Positions 54,028 through 64,000 of a stretch of 64,000 bases of DNA are shown one piece after another. Source of the stretch: Berghia stephanieae (taxonomy: Eukaryota; Mollusca; Gastropoda; Nudibranchia; Aeolidiidae); the NCBI GenBank assembly GCA_034508935.3, contig CM067452.1:7528019-7592018 (forward strand). The letters are read 5' to 3'. The stretch's first letter is position 1. Every line of letters starts with the position of its first letter. Under the pieces are notes generated by a model, which worked only from the letters and a program-made list of their open reading frames with translations, ran no database searches and was not told where the DNA came from. The translations under genes and the position numbers were made by a program.

Positions 54028-54270
54028 TGCCTGTGGGTCCCAATAGCTCTGTTGGTAGATCATTTGCTTCACACGCAAAGGGACCAAGATCGATCCCGGG
54101 TGCAGTCGAGATCTTCTTTTTTTCTGACTCCTCTGTCACCCAGCAGTGGATTGGGTGACTGGGTCTGTTAGATCTGTCGGAAAGTACTTTGCGATAAACT
54201 AGCGTCCTATCTAAAGGATATCAAGACAGATAAACTCCGGTTCCATGGGCCTAAAGGCTCTGAAAGAAGA
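54028..54270 (+). repeat. SINE B
   Basis: GGGTCCCAATAGCTCTGTTG, AAGATCGATCCCGGGTGCAG and TTAGATCTGTCGGAAAGTAC, with end GGCTCTGAAAGA. Good head and B box. Confidence 0.87.
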
Positions 54271-54763
54271 ATATTGATAGGACATGCAAAGAAGTACACG
54301 TTGCCTGTCCTCAATGTTTTGACCATGAGAAAAAAAAATGTTTTTTAAATGAAACGGCTATGTTTGATTGGTCCACACATTTGCCCACTATCAGCAGTTA
54401 GTGTATAGCGACTCTTTACTCATTTATTTACAACCATAAAATGAAAATGAATGAATAAATAGATAAATAAATGAATAAATAAATACATAGATATATAAAT
54501 ATTTAAAAGCCTTGGTGCCTGTGTCATACATTTCTGCCTGGGTATCATCTATTGCATCTGTTACATGTCAATCGAAAGTAACAATTTTTTATGAAAACAT
54601 TCTCCCAAAAGTTGAGGCAGTGGATTTTATGACATTCAACAGCAAACATATTGATGTCTAGGGTGAATTTGTGTAATAGATAGATATACATAGGCCTAAT
54701 TTTCAACAAGGTTGATCAAAGAACTTTTTTTTTTTAACTTGCAAAACTAATGGTCATAAATTT

Positions 54764-54785
54764 ATTATTGTTATTATTATTATTA

Positions 54786-54825
<40 letters not shown>

Positions 54826-54831
54826 TTATTA

Positions 54832-54884
<53 letters not shown>

Positions 54885-54895
54885 TATTATTATGT
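54764..54895. repeat. (ATT)n microsatellite
   Basis: About 130 bp of ATT with single-base interruptions. Confidence 0.96.
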
Positions 54896-54899
54896 TAGC

Positions 54900-56220
54900 A
54901 AGGAGTACTGAATATTGATCAAAATTGACTTCATTTGAACAATATCAAAGAAGTATCGACTACCATATGACCATCCCTAGACAACCGTAATGACGCCTCT
55001 AAATATGATCATTGCATTGTGGGAAATCGAATAGAAGTAGAAGTGATTTCATAATAATATTACTATCTGATTTCTGTTAAAATTCCCTCCGAAAGAGTAA
55101 CGCATTATGAGACATTTATTTAGAGTTGGAGTTTGTCTAATGATATCATGCGAGTACAGAAAATAACACCTAGTGTGTTGTTATACATGTGTGAATCGCA
55201 TTTCCCATTTTATCTGATTTAATTTTATTAATCTGGTAGCTACACCCCCACCCCCTTTTTCCCCTCCCCCGAAAAAAAAAAAAAAAATGAAATTCTACGA
55301 AAAAGAAGAGAAAGAATTTTTTTTCCAGATGAACTCCGTGTCTGATAGTTTTTATAGCGAACTTTGAAATTTGACGCTTTTCGTTCTTTTCCATTTTTTT
55401 TTTTTACGTTTAAATATCCATTAAAATTTGAATAATGACCCTGGGATTTAAGTTGACCTCATTTCGAGAGACTGTGTGTTTTTAAAAAAATCTATCTCAG
55501 ATAAATATAAGAATGATAGCTATCGTATCAACATGCATGTATTTGTTATCATAGCTTTATCGTCATTTATTTATTTAACTTTATTTATTTAGTAATTTCA
55601 TGTATCTATTTAGTCGTAGTTTGATCAAGAGTGTTATGATTATTCTCACTGAATTGATTTACGATTTAAATATTATTTAATATATTATGTTTATTAAATA
55701 TTCAATCACGGAATCGACATACAGAAAGTATATTGAATTTGTGTACCATCGTCTAATATGGAACTTCTTCTCACAAGTGCAAAATGGCGACTATTTCTAG
55801 CAACTTTGGCGTCCATCGAAACGCCTCTAATGATTCAACTATTTGATCAAAACATTCCTCGCAAGAACTAATTATGGTATAAACTATATGATTATTATCC
55901 ATTATTAAATGAGTATACTTTTTATGAAATCCCGCTCTTCTCTTGTGGCTAATTTTTGCCTGGAACTGAATTTAAACGTGCCCAAAAATTTACGAGCAAG
56001 AACCCTCAACTCAACATTTCAGTTCAGCTCAGCTCACTGATATTTTGTACTGCAACTCGTTGAAAATAGGTTCTTGTTTACAATTTTAAAATGCTTATAA
56101 CGCATTTAATCGTTGCCATGAAATTTCTAATATTTTATGTGTGTCACGCTTGTATTTTCCACCAAATCTAACCACTAACAGACCATGACCAAGCTTATCA
56201 ACAATTACTAGATAAATAGG
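54900..56220. other. Gap with nothing recognised
   Basis: AT-rich sequence without identified genes or repeat families; poly(A) and poly(T) stretches near 55275 and 55395. Confidence 0.4.
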
Positions 56221-56225
56221 CTTAA

Positions 56226-56580
56226 GATCTGGACAAGTGTGTGTGTGAGGGGAGTCAGACAAAGCAAGAACGAAAAATACAAGAAGAAAAAAAAACATCC
56301 CAAAAGATCAGTCTACCTAGACTGGGGATTGAACCTCAGACCTTCTGATTATCGGTCAGACGTGCTACCATATTATTACACACCACAGAGGCTCCCGATA
56401 GTTGGGACAATTTTAATATTAATACCTCTATTCTTCACAAGGGTACATGTTTTACACTGTGAACCATCGCTTGCATCAAACAGCACACACACTGAACACG
56501 AAAGGACGAGGACGAAGACATTTGAGTTGCTCCATTTTTTGTTGTTGAAAATATCAAATTAAGAAATTAAGGAGCAGGCA
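56226..56580 (-). repeat. SINE C with an internal insertion
   Basis: GGGGATTGAACCTCAGACC and GTCAGACGTGCTACCAT complement the boxes. About 100 bp of unrelated sequence (56430-56545) separates the head side from a fragment reading AAGAAATTAAGGAGCAGGCA, the usual tail. Confidence 0.75.
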
Positions 56581-56583
56581 CCT

Positions 56584-56584
<1 letters not shown>

Positions 56585-56661
<77 letters not shown>

Positions 56662-56990
56662 CTGAAAACTTATGTAGCACTATAACACTGAGACACCAGA
56701 CTCTAAGCGCTTAAATTATTACAAATCACCTTGGCTGAAACAGACTCATTTACACACACACACACCAGACCTATCTTGCTTCTCATACCATCTACTAAAA
56801 AACGAAACAGATATATTTTAAGAGAACATTTAAAAATAGACAAAGATTCTTTTTCACGAATGCTCTGTGGTAAGGCGTTCCAAACAGAGGGTCCAAAATG
56901 AGAAAAGGATCTCATGCCAGCATTTTTCCGTATTGGAGGGACAACTAGTTTGGTGGAATCACCAGGGACACAACCAGGTGTTTGGTCACA
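56585..56990 (-). pseudogene. LINE (second type), 3' part of the outer element
   Basis: The minus strand from about 56972 encodes PGDSTKLVVPPIRKNAG and MRSFSHFGPSVWNALPQSIR, then SLSIFKCSLKIYLF, the C-terminal block of a non-LTR reverse transcriptase. The 3' end GCGCTTAGAGTCTGGTGTCT and an (ATT)n tail (AAT on the plus strand, 56587-56660) follow. It is probably the continuation of 59791-60892, separated by the inserted LINE. Confidence 0.82.
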
Positions 56991-56996
56991 TCCTCA

Positions 56997-59790
56997 GATA
57001 TGAACCGTCTAATGAATCCGTTTGGTGTGAAATAACACTTAGAGACAATGATAGGATGTTAGTTGGCTCGGTTTATCGTTCACCGAATAGCTCTTTTGAA
57101 AACAATGATAAGATTAATGAACTTTTAGTTAAAATGACAGAAGGCAAATCACATGTTCTAGTTACGGGAGATTTTAACTTTCCTGAAGTAGACTGGGCAA
57201 ACGAGTTATCCCCCAAGGACTCAGATCACTCTGCTTCTAAATTCATGGAAGCTGTCAGGGATTCATTCTTAACACAGCACGTTAAGCAACCAACTCACTA
57301 CCGTTCAGAGCAAAACCCAAATATTTTGGACCTGGTTTTTACAAATGAACATTCAATGATTGACTCAATAAGACATGAGGCTCCACTAGGCAAGAGTCAC
57401 CACCAGGTTTTATATTTTGACTTTAGATGTTACACAAAGAAATGTTACTCGAACGAACCCCGCTACTGTTTCGATAAAGGCGACTACAAACAGCTTTCTG
57501 AATTAGTCTCAGCTGCAGACCTAACACAAAAAATAATAAACCTGTCTGTACTCGATGCATGGACTATTATCAAATCTGAAGTTATGTCTGCAGTGGACAT
57601 TAGCGTACCAAAAGTTAAAAGTAGTTCAGACAGAACTTCACCTCGGTGGATCAATCCTACAGTCTTGGCAAAACTCAAGAAAAAGAAGCAAGCTTACAAA
57701 AAGTACTTAGAAACTAGAGAGGGTGCAGACTATATTAATTACACGAGGGCCAGAAATCAAGCCAAAAGCTCATGCAGAATTGCTGTAAAGGACTATGAGA
57801 GATCTATTTCTCGTATGGCTAAAGTGAACCCGAAAAAGTTTTTTGCATATGCTAGAACAAAAACGAAGACTAAAGACGGTATTGCGGATTTGTATGATGA
57901 TCATAAGACAGCCTCATCTAACATTGACAAAGCCAATATTCTTAACAAGTTCTTTAGCAGTGTATTCACCAACGAGGATCTTACTAATATACCTACATGT
58001 GAAAGAAAAAGTGTAAACAACATACTATCAGATATAGAATTCGACAAAGACACTGTAAAGAAGAAACTAGACAAACTCAATATGAACAAGTCCCCAGGAC
58101 CTGACATGTTCCACCCCGCGTATTATGTCAGTTGTCAGAAGAACTCTCCGAACCATTAGCGTTACTGTTCCAAAAATCACTTGACTCAGGAACTCTTCCA
58201 CCCGATTGGAAAGAAGCACAAGTTACACCGTTATTCAAGAAAGGAGACAAGAGTAATCCGGGCAATTATCGACCAGTTAGCCTCACCTCAGTGGTTTGCA
58301 AAATAATGGAGAGCATTATTAGAGACTATGTCATAACTCACCTAAAGAACAACAAGTTACTGTCTGAATGCCAACATGGCTTTGTTTCTGGCAGGTCATG
58401 TTCAACTAACCTCCTAAAGACTTTAAATGATTGGACAGAGTTTCTCGACCAAGGATCTTCGGTTGACGCAATCTACTTAGATTTTGCTAAAGCTTTTGAT
58501 TCTGTTCCCCATCAAAGACTCTTAAACAAACTGGAAGCTCATGGTGTACAAGGAAATACTCTAAGCTGGATTAAGCATTTTCTAGTAGGCAGGAAACAGA
58601 GAGTTAGCGTGCAAGGCACAGTGTCAAATTGGACAGAAGTTCTTAGTGGAGTGCCACAAGGCAGCGTCTTAGGTCCAACTCTTTTCGTAATCTTCATTAA
58701 TGATTTACCAAGTATTTTGTCTAGCTCATGTTCAATGTATGCCGATGATACTAAAGTATACAGAAAGGTAAACAATCTAGAAAATAGAGACAGTCTTCAG
58801 TTAGATATTGACAATCTAGTCAACTGGGCAGACGATTGGCAACTGAAGTTCAACGCTGGAAAATGCACAGTGCTACATCTTGGAACGAAAAACAAAATCT
58901 TTCACTACGATATGAGACAGCATCACTGTAGCGACAGAACAGCTCTGAATAAGTCAAAACTTGAGAAAGATTTGGGAGTACATGTTGATACTAAATTAAA
59001 ATTCTCAAAGCATACAGAAACACAAGTTAATAAGGCAAACAGAATCCTTGGACTCATCAATAGATCTTTTACCTATTTAGATGCAGCAACTATGAAAATA
59101 CTATTTACTGCATTAGTCAGACCCCATCTCGAGTTCAGCAACTCAGTATGGTCACCACAATTTGAGAAAGATAAGAAACTTATTGAAGGCGTGCTTCGCA
59201 GAGCAACAAAAGTAATTCCTGGGTTGAAAGATAAGCAATATGAGGATAGACTGAAACGTATTGAAATTCCAAGCATGACATACAGACGAGTACGAGGTGA
59301 TATGATTGAAACATACAAGTTTACACACAGTTTGTATCAAGTCGAGAGTAAACTTTTCGTGTTTGCAAACAATGGAACCAGAGGTCATAATTACAAGCTG
59401 CATAAACCAAGGTGTAACACATCGCTTAGGCAACACTACTTTAATCAACGTGTGATCGACCGCTGGAACAGTCTCCCTGAAACGGTGACCAATGCTCCAA
59501 GTGTCAACGCCTTCAAAAATAGCTTAGATAGCCACTTAGCAGATTACATGTTTAGCATAGTTGAACCGCCCATTAAGATCCCATCAAAGGGTTAGACGTA
59601 TATACAGGTCAAAAGATCTGTTAGGGTTAGGGCCTTCAATTTATCAAAAAGTTTATATATTATAGATACAGGTCAAAAGATCTGTTAGGGCTTTTTATTG
59701 ACTTTTATCTCGATGAACTGAATGCCAAGATCAGCAAAGGCACAAAACGCCTAATACGCTGGAAAACTATACTATACTATACTATACTAA
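56997..59790 (+). mobile_element. LINE (CR1/jockey-like), 5'-truncated, inserted in another LINE
   Basis: Relative of the 48.3-52.4 kb LINE but a different subfamily: its 3' tail is a TATAC repeat (59766-59790) instead of TATTC. It starts inside the endonuclease and is joined directly to minus-strand LINE sequence at both ends. Confidence 0.9.
57004..59595 (+). pseudogene. LINE ORF2, partial endonuclease plus reverse transcriptase
   Basis: The endonuclease begins at ESVWCEITL and keeps LVTGDFNFPEVDW, PTHYRSEQNPNILDLVFTN. The reverse transcriptase has NKSPGPDMFHP, NPGNYRPVSLTSVVCKIM, YLDFAKAFDSVPHQRL, SGVPQGSVLGPTLF and MYADDTKVY; the C terminus ends in RWNSLPETVTNAPSVNAFKNS and a stop at 59595. 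One frameshift lies in the C run near 58117 (DMFHPAYYV against the expected HPR-L-LSEEL). The N-terminal endonuclease residues are missing by 5' truncation. Inactive. Confidence 0.92.
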
Positions 59791-60892
59791 TGGAAGCAAT
59801 CTTTTTTAGTTGGAAAAAGGGAGATCTAACCAAATTATTAACCTGATGCTCCATTGACAGTCTAGAGTCTAAGAATGTGCCAAGGTTTTTCACTTTGTCA
59901 ACAATTTGAATGGAGGCATCCCCCAGCTTCAAATCTGTTTCACTTTTCCACTTCTTGTTCCCAACATACAGCACCTCCGTCTTATCATCATTCCGTTTCA
60001 GTCTGTTCTCATTTATCCATTTCTTAACACTTTGGATACAATTTTTACTATTGGCTGATAATTCTTGTAAATTTCTCGTATTGGAAACGCAGTACAATTG
60101 TGTATCATCAGCGTATTGATGGTAAGACAGACCGAAACTTCTGATGATTTTAGACAGAGGGCCAACGTACAGAACAAAATGAACGGATCCAAGTACTGAA
60201 TCCTGGGGAACCCAACAATCAAGAATGATTTCCTCAGATCTATATTTATCCACCGTAATAACCTGTTTACTATTCAACAAATATGACCTCAACCAATCAA
60301 GTGCTGCACCAGATATGCCATAAGTAATTTCAAGACGTTTGAGAAGAAGATTGTGATCAATAGTATCAAAAGCAGATGATAGGTCAAGCAAATTCAGCAA
60401 AGAACATGAACCATTGTCTATAACAAAGAGAAGATCATCAACAACCCTAACAAGTGCGTTTTCCTTTGAATGATGTTACCTATAAGCCGACTGAAATTTT
60501 TCTTCAAGACAATTATTTTTAAGATGAGACAGTAATTGTTTCAAAACAAGCTTTTCTAAGATTTTAGAGTGAAAAGGAAGATTAGAGACAGGGTGATAGT
60601 TTTTTAAGTTCTCTTTATCTAGATCAGGTTTTTTCAAAAGGGGTTTGACATGAGCAACTTTGTAAATGTCTGGTCTTGCGTCTGTCTGCAACGAATTATT
60701 AACAATACATGTAAATGGTGTTAAAATTACATCAATGCACTTCTTTAGCATGGCAGTATTTACGGGGTCTAAATCGCAACTTTTTGTTGGAGACGACATA
60801 ACGCAGTCACGCAAGTCAGCTTCAGTGATCTTTGAAAAATTTGTTAATGAATCACCATGAAACTTATCAAATGTTGTTTAGATCGATTCAGA
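59791..60892 (-). pseudogene. LINE (second type), reverse transcriptase part
   Basis: The minus strand encodes AHVKPLLKKPDLDKENLKNY, PVSNLPFHSKILEKLVLKQL, then LLDLSSAFDTIDHNLLLKRL, VPQDSVLG and YHQYADDTQLYCV, a CR1/L2-type reverse transcriptase unlike the other two. One in-frame TAA lies near 60472, at QSAYR(stop)HHSKENAL. At 59791 it runs into the tail of the plus-strand LINE; about 120 residues expected before the C-terminal block at 56.9 kb are not found. Confidence 0.87.
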
Positions 60893-61065
60893 CCTGTATA
60901 AGATAAAGATCTAAAGATCTAAAGTGTGTATAAAAAGTGCCAGACAAAGCAAGAAACAAAAATGCAAGAAAAAAGAAAAAAATCCCCAAAAAATCGGTTT
61001 ACCTCAACTAGGAATCAAACCTCAGACCTTCTGATTACCGGTCAGACGTCCTACCATGACACCAC
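60893..61065 (-). repeat. SINE C
   Basis: AGTGCCAGACAAAGCAAGAA, then AGGAATCAAACCTCAGACC and GGTCAGACGTCCTACCATGA on the plus strand. Confidence 0.85.
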
Positions 61066-61244
61066 TAATATTCGAATACCCTAAATTGTATTTCAGAAAT
61101 ATGCCAAAATGGTTTTATTTTAATCGCCCTCCCCTCATGCTGTTGTCCATCGGGCAGTGAGTATTTAAGTGGAAATTACACAAATTTCATAGAAAGCATT
61201 GTCATAGTCCAGCATTCTGATGTCTGACCCTCCTCCCATGTACA

Positions 61245-61384
61245 CCTAACCATGATAGGTTAGCTGGGTCTGTTAGATCTGGTGGAAAGTAAACTAGCAT
61301 CCTATCCAAAGGGTAGGGAGCAATTGCTATTGTCTGTTTTATGCTATAAAAACCGGGATATGTGCCGAATGGCTCTGAAGGAAT
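61245..61384 (+). repeat. SINE B, 5'-truncated
   Basis: GTTAGCTGGGTCTGTTAGAT, CCTATCCAAAGGGTAGGGAG and end GAATGGCTCTGAAGGAA. The tRNA-like head is missing. Confidence 0.8.
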
Positions 61385-61496
61385 ACTTTTTTTGTCATTT
61401 GCTTCATTTGTTATGATTTTCTTTTTATAAGGTAATTTTAGTTACATTTGTTTTTTCCTTTTCAAGCATTTTTATAAATGGTTGTTTTTCTTCCAG

Positions 61497-62555
61497 CAAA
61501 AGAAAAGTTTAACATCGGTGCCATCATCATCATCATCATCGTTGTCATCCTCATCATCCCAGGCTCTGCCAAAAACATCATCAATTCAAGTGGAATGGGA
61601 ACCACTTGCTCCACTTGGCCCTCCGGCAGCTTTTCATGTAGGGTGTCTTATCAGAGGTAATCTCTACATCCATGGAGGAATTTCAGACACAAAATCCAAT
61701 CAGCCGTCCAACCAACTGTACAAACTCAACCTTCACTCAAATCTTTGGCAATGCATTCGGAGCACAGGTAGCCCGACTCTCAGTCATCACGCATGCGTTG
61801 TTGCTGAGGACAGGTACATGATTTTGATCGGGGGCTGGAATGGAAAGAGACGCAGTGCGGATGTGCACGTTTATGACGTACAGGAAGACAAATGGCTTCC
61901 AGTTAAGCAAACAGGATTTCCAGACGATGCTGGTTTGAGTTCTCACACGGCGTGTATGTTGATAAATGGAGATATTCTTATCGTCGGTCGAGAAGGAAGT
62001 TTGCGGATTCAGAGAAAACATGGAAATGCTTACATTTTAAACGGTAGTGTACTGACTGGTCAATTTACTTACAGAGAATACAGCAATAATGTCACATCAA
62101 GATCAGGACATAGTGCAGATGTCATAAGTAATTCTGTTTTTATCATTGGAGGCAGGAGTGATAAACTTCTAGAAAAGGCAACAGGATTTAAACCTCAGAA
62201 AGAACCAAGATCCCCAATTCTGTCATCCATTTTAAATACCATCATTACAAAACAAGCCAAACCAATGACTAAACTTCCGTGTGGAAGGAAAAACCATATC
62301 AGTGCTGCAGATCATGCCTGTATTCTAGTTCATGGAGGAGAGACGTTTGATGGAAGAAGCAGGGAGCCTGTGGGAGAAATGTTTCTCATATCCCTCGCAT
62401 CTCCCACCATTTTTTATAAGCTAAATACTAGTTGTGTTCCCAGGGCAGGGCATGTGTGTTGTGTTTCAGAGGACGGGATTTATATTCATGGAGGTTTAAC
62501 TGGGCAGTCAAAAGTAAATTGTGATTTGTACCAGTTAACAGACATCAAAGTCTAA
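61497..62555 (+). CDS. KLHDC9: KLHDC9-type kelch protein, terminal exon
   Basis: Encodes 352 residues from an acceptor (TTTTTCTTCCAG, ending 61496) to a stop at 62555. After a Ser-rich run from CAT repeats come kelch blades with their GG turns: LYIHGGISD, MILIGGWNG, ILIVGREGS, VFIIGGRSD, CILVHGGET and IYIHGGLTG. AGLSSHTACMLINGDILIVG and SRSGHSADVI closely recall vertebrate KLHDC9 (AGLSSHTCTRISDRELQVAG, SRSGHCAAL). Kelch repeats form a beta-propeller that binds partner proteins; a specific role is not established. The first in-frame Met is well inside the domain, so one or more small upstream exons with the start are needed; I could not find them in the repeat-filled upstream region. Confidence 0.87.
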   Translation, partial: QKKSLTSVPSSSSSSLSSSSSQALPKTSSIQVEWEPLAPLGPPAAFHVGCLIRGNLYIHGGISDTKSNQPSNQLYKLNLHSNLWQCIRSTGSPTLSHHACVVAEDRYMILIGGWNGKRRSADVHVYDVQEDKWLPVKQTGFPDDAGLSSHTACMLINGDILIVGREGSLRIQRKHGNAYILNGSVLTGQFTYREYSNNVTSRSGHSADVISNSVFIIGGRSDKLLEKATGFKPQKEPRSPILSSILNTIITKQAKPMTKLPCGRKNHISAADHACILVHGGETFDGRSREPVGEMFLISLASPTIFYKLNTSCVPRAGHVCCVSEDGIYIHGGLTGQSKVNCDLYQLTDIKV

Positions 62556-62945
62556 AGTCAGATGATACACTCTCGGGAGTGTGCTAGAATCTAAGAGAGC
62601 TGAAATCCGATGCTCATGGGAGATAACCAATACACGAAGTTGCCAATTTTCCGTATATTTACGGAATTCACTATGATATAAACCCTCAGTATATTTTCCA
62701 ATCCCCTGCTAAGTGGAAAAAAATAAGTACATAATGTCTTTTTACTTTAGTTGAGCACTCAGAAAGTGGTTGATCTATGTGTTTGCGTAAAAGTTCAGTA
62801 AATTTCTTGCCTCTTGAATTGGCAACCCTGCAATACATCTGATCACCCAGCTCCAGCGTGTTGTTGTATTGCAATGTGTGCTGGACTTCAGCGTGCTAGA
62901 ATCCAACAAGTACTGAATGTAACGCTTGAAACATTTTGTTTTTTG
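62556..62945. other. 3' flank of the kelch gene
   Basis: Presumed 3' untranslated region and spacer. No clear AATAAA was singled out; no other gene is visible. Confidence 0.4.
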
Positions 62946-63570
62946 TTGGGGTTTTTAAAAATGTCTTAAGGGTTTTATGGCAATTGTGACACTTGTAGGT
63001 CATTTCAGTGACTGGAAAAAAGGAAAATGACAAGTGAAAAAGTTATAGATCTAAAGTGATAGCTGCCAACTGTCCTGATAAAGTCAGAACTGTCCTGATT
63101 TGGCAGTCTGGAGAAGAAAAAAGTGTTGACTCTGTTTCTTCTACCGGACGAACATACCCGGACTAATCGCGTAACTACCCACTTCGGTGGAGATACATGC
63201 CTCGTGGATATTATTTATTTATTTTATTTTTCATCGTGAATTAGATGTAAAAATCTATTCACGACACAAACATACTGCTGTTTTGATTCAAGACGGTCTT
63301 GTACATTTGAATGTCCCATTTTAGTGTTTTGAAAAGTTGTGCCACCTATGTGAAATTAAAAGCACCAAAGAAAAATTAAAACAAAGGGGACTGGTTAAAG
63401 AAGGAGACAGAAGATTACAGGAGCAATCCTTCAGTGTGCCTGTTTTGGCATTGACTAACAGTTCCATCCAGGCACAAGCAAAGGATGAAGAAAGCACTCA
63501 AATGCTTCCTTAGATTCTGAACTGTATGTACATAACATTGAGGTGATTTCAAAGGGGAATAAGAATAGAT
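62945..63570 (-). repeat. Retroposon E, old copy interrupted
   Basis: TAAGGGTTTTATGGCAATTG and GGTCATTTCAGTGACTGG mark the tail side; E resumes near 63340 with AAAGCACCAAAGAAAAATTA and CACTCAAATGC. The roughly 270 bp between (63060-63335) contain a repeat-F-like piece (ATAGCTGCCAACTGTCCTG) and unrecognised sequence. Confidence 0.65.
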
Positions 63571-63654
63571 CTGTTATACCTTTCTATGCTGCTCTAGGTC
63601 TTTCTTCTGGATTATGATGGCTCTTTTTTTCTTATGAAATGTGTGTGTCGTGTG

Positions 63655-63668
63655 CATATATATATATA

Positions 63669-63708
<40 letters not shown>

Positions 63709-63874
63709 TTGTGTGACTGGGTGGGTGTGGGTGTGTTGTGTGTCTGGGTGGGTGTGGGTGTGTTTGTGTGCCTGGGTGGGTGTGTGCTTGCTTTGTAAAG
63801 CGGTGTGGAGTACGTATGTACTTTACCAGTGGATAGTAAGGCGCTATAAAGATAAATTATTATTATTATTATTA

Positions 63875-63928
<54 letters not shown>

Positions 63929-63935
63929 TTAAACC
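63655..63935. repeat. (TA)n/(TG)n, retroelement 3' end and (ATT)n
   Basis: AT and GT repeats at 63655-63720 and a GTGGGTGTG-rich stretch to 63790. Then TTTGTAAAGCGGTGTGGAGT and AAGGCGCTATAAAGATAAA lead into (ATT)n at 63852-63927, the form of a LINE or SINE 3' end. Confidence 0.75.
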
Positions 63936-64000
63936 TGAAACCACATCAATATTTTTTCAGTCCTTGTAACTCTACAGCATTCTGTCATTGTCTCCACCCA

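Noticed and set aside
61482-61496. Start of the kelch frame at 61482
   Set aside because: That codon is TTG within the pyrimidine tract of the splice acceptor. The exon proper begins at 61497.

Overview
The window looks like animal genomic DNA, probably from a lophotrochozoan and most likely a mollusc. It is AT-rich and intron-bearing, with long (AT)n, (CT)n, (CTAT)n and (ATT)n microsatellites and a very dense load of SINEs, LINE copies and short inverted-repeat elements. Two host genes can be named by protein similarity to vertebrate families: a ZNF800-type zinc-finger gene on the minus strand (about 38.5-42.5 kb) and the terminal exon of a KLHDC9-type kelch gene on the plus strand (61.5-62.6 kb). 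A third host gene on the plus strand (10.5-19.6 kb, at least three exons) was not recognised. Taxon assignment is inference; no rRNA or mitochondrial marker is present. I saw no bacterial operon, CRISPR array or LTR/virus-like element.

Layout. 0-10 kb is a patchwork of short elements: an approximately 190-bp inverted-repeat unit (R1) carrying the palindrome TGACGTCA, part of it in a head-to-tail array of about 189 bp; a foldback element (R2); and a 242-252-bp MITE (R4) with ends CCCTCTCCTTACC flanked by TTAA, which landed in TTAA sites of R2. 10.4-19.6 kb holds the unrecognised gene, whose first intron is almost entirely pyrimidine microsatellite and whose second intron is full of SINEs, foldbacks and AT-flanked hairpins. 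19.6-26 kb is SINE, LINE 3'-end and hairpin territory. 26-37 kb is filled with an approximately 520-bp retroposon (E), nearly always in the same orientation. 38.5-42.5 kb is the ZNF800-type gene, with two more coding-like frames after its first stop. 43-47 kb is more E copies and small repeats. 48.3-52.4 kb is an almost full-length LINE on the minus strand (ORF1 and ORF2). 52.4-56.2 kb holds little that can be identified. 56.6-60.9 kb is a LINE-in-LINE nest: a plus-strand LINE sits inside a minus-strand LINE of another type. 61.5-62.6 kb is the kelch exon, followed by repeats to the end.

Four tRNA-derived SINE families (A, B, C, D) with recognisable A and B boxes occur throughout. Several insertion events can be ordered: R4 and R1 into R2, retroposon E into SINE A (14-bp target duplication), retroposon Y into a LINE 3' end (13-bp duplication) and into E (about 11 bp), and LINE into LINE. 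The most useful leads are the TTAA element with paralogous empty sites, the TGACGTCA-bearing R1 arrays, the A AAA AAG site just before the stop of the ZNF800-type reading frame, the hairpin family embedded in (AT)n, and a hammerhead-ribozyme-like motif shared by four short repeats.
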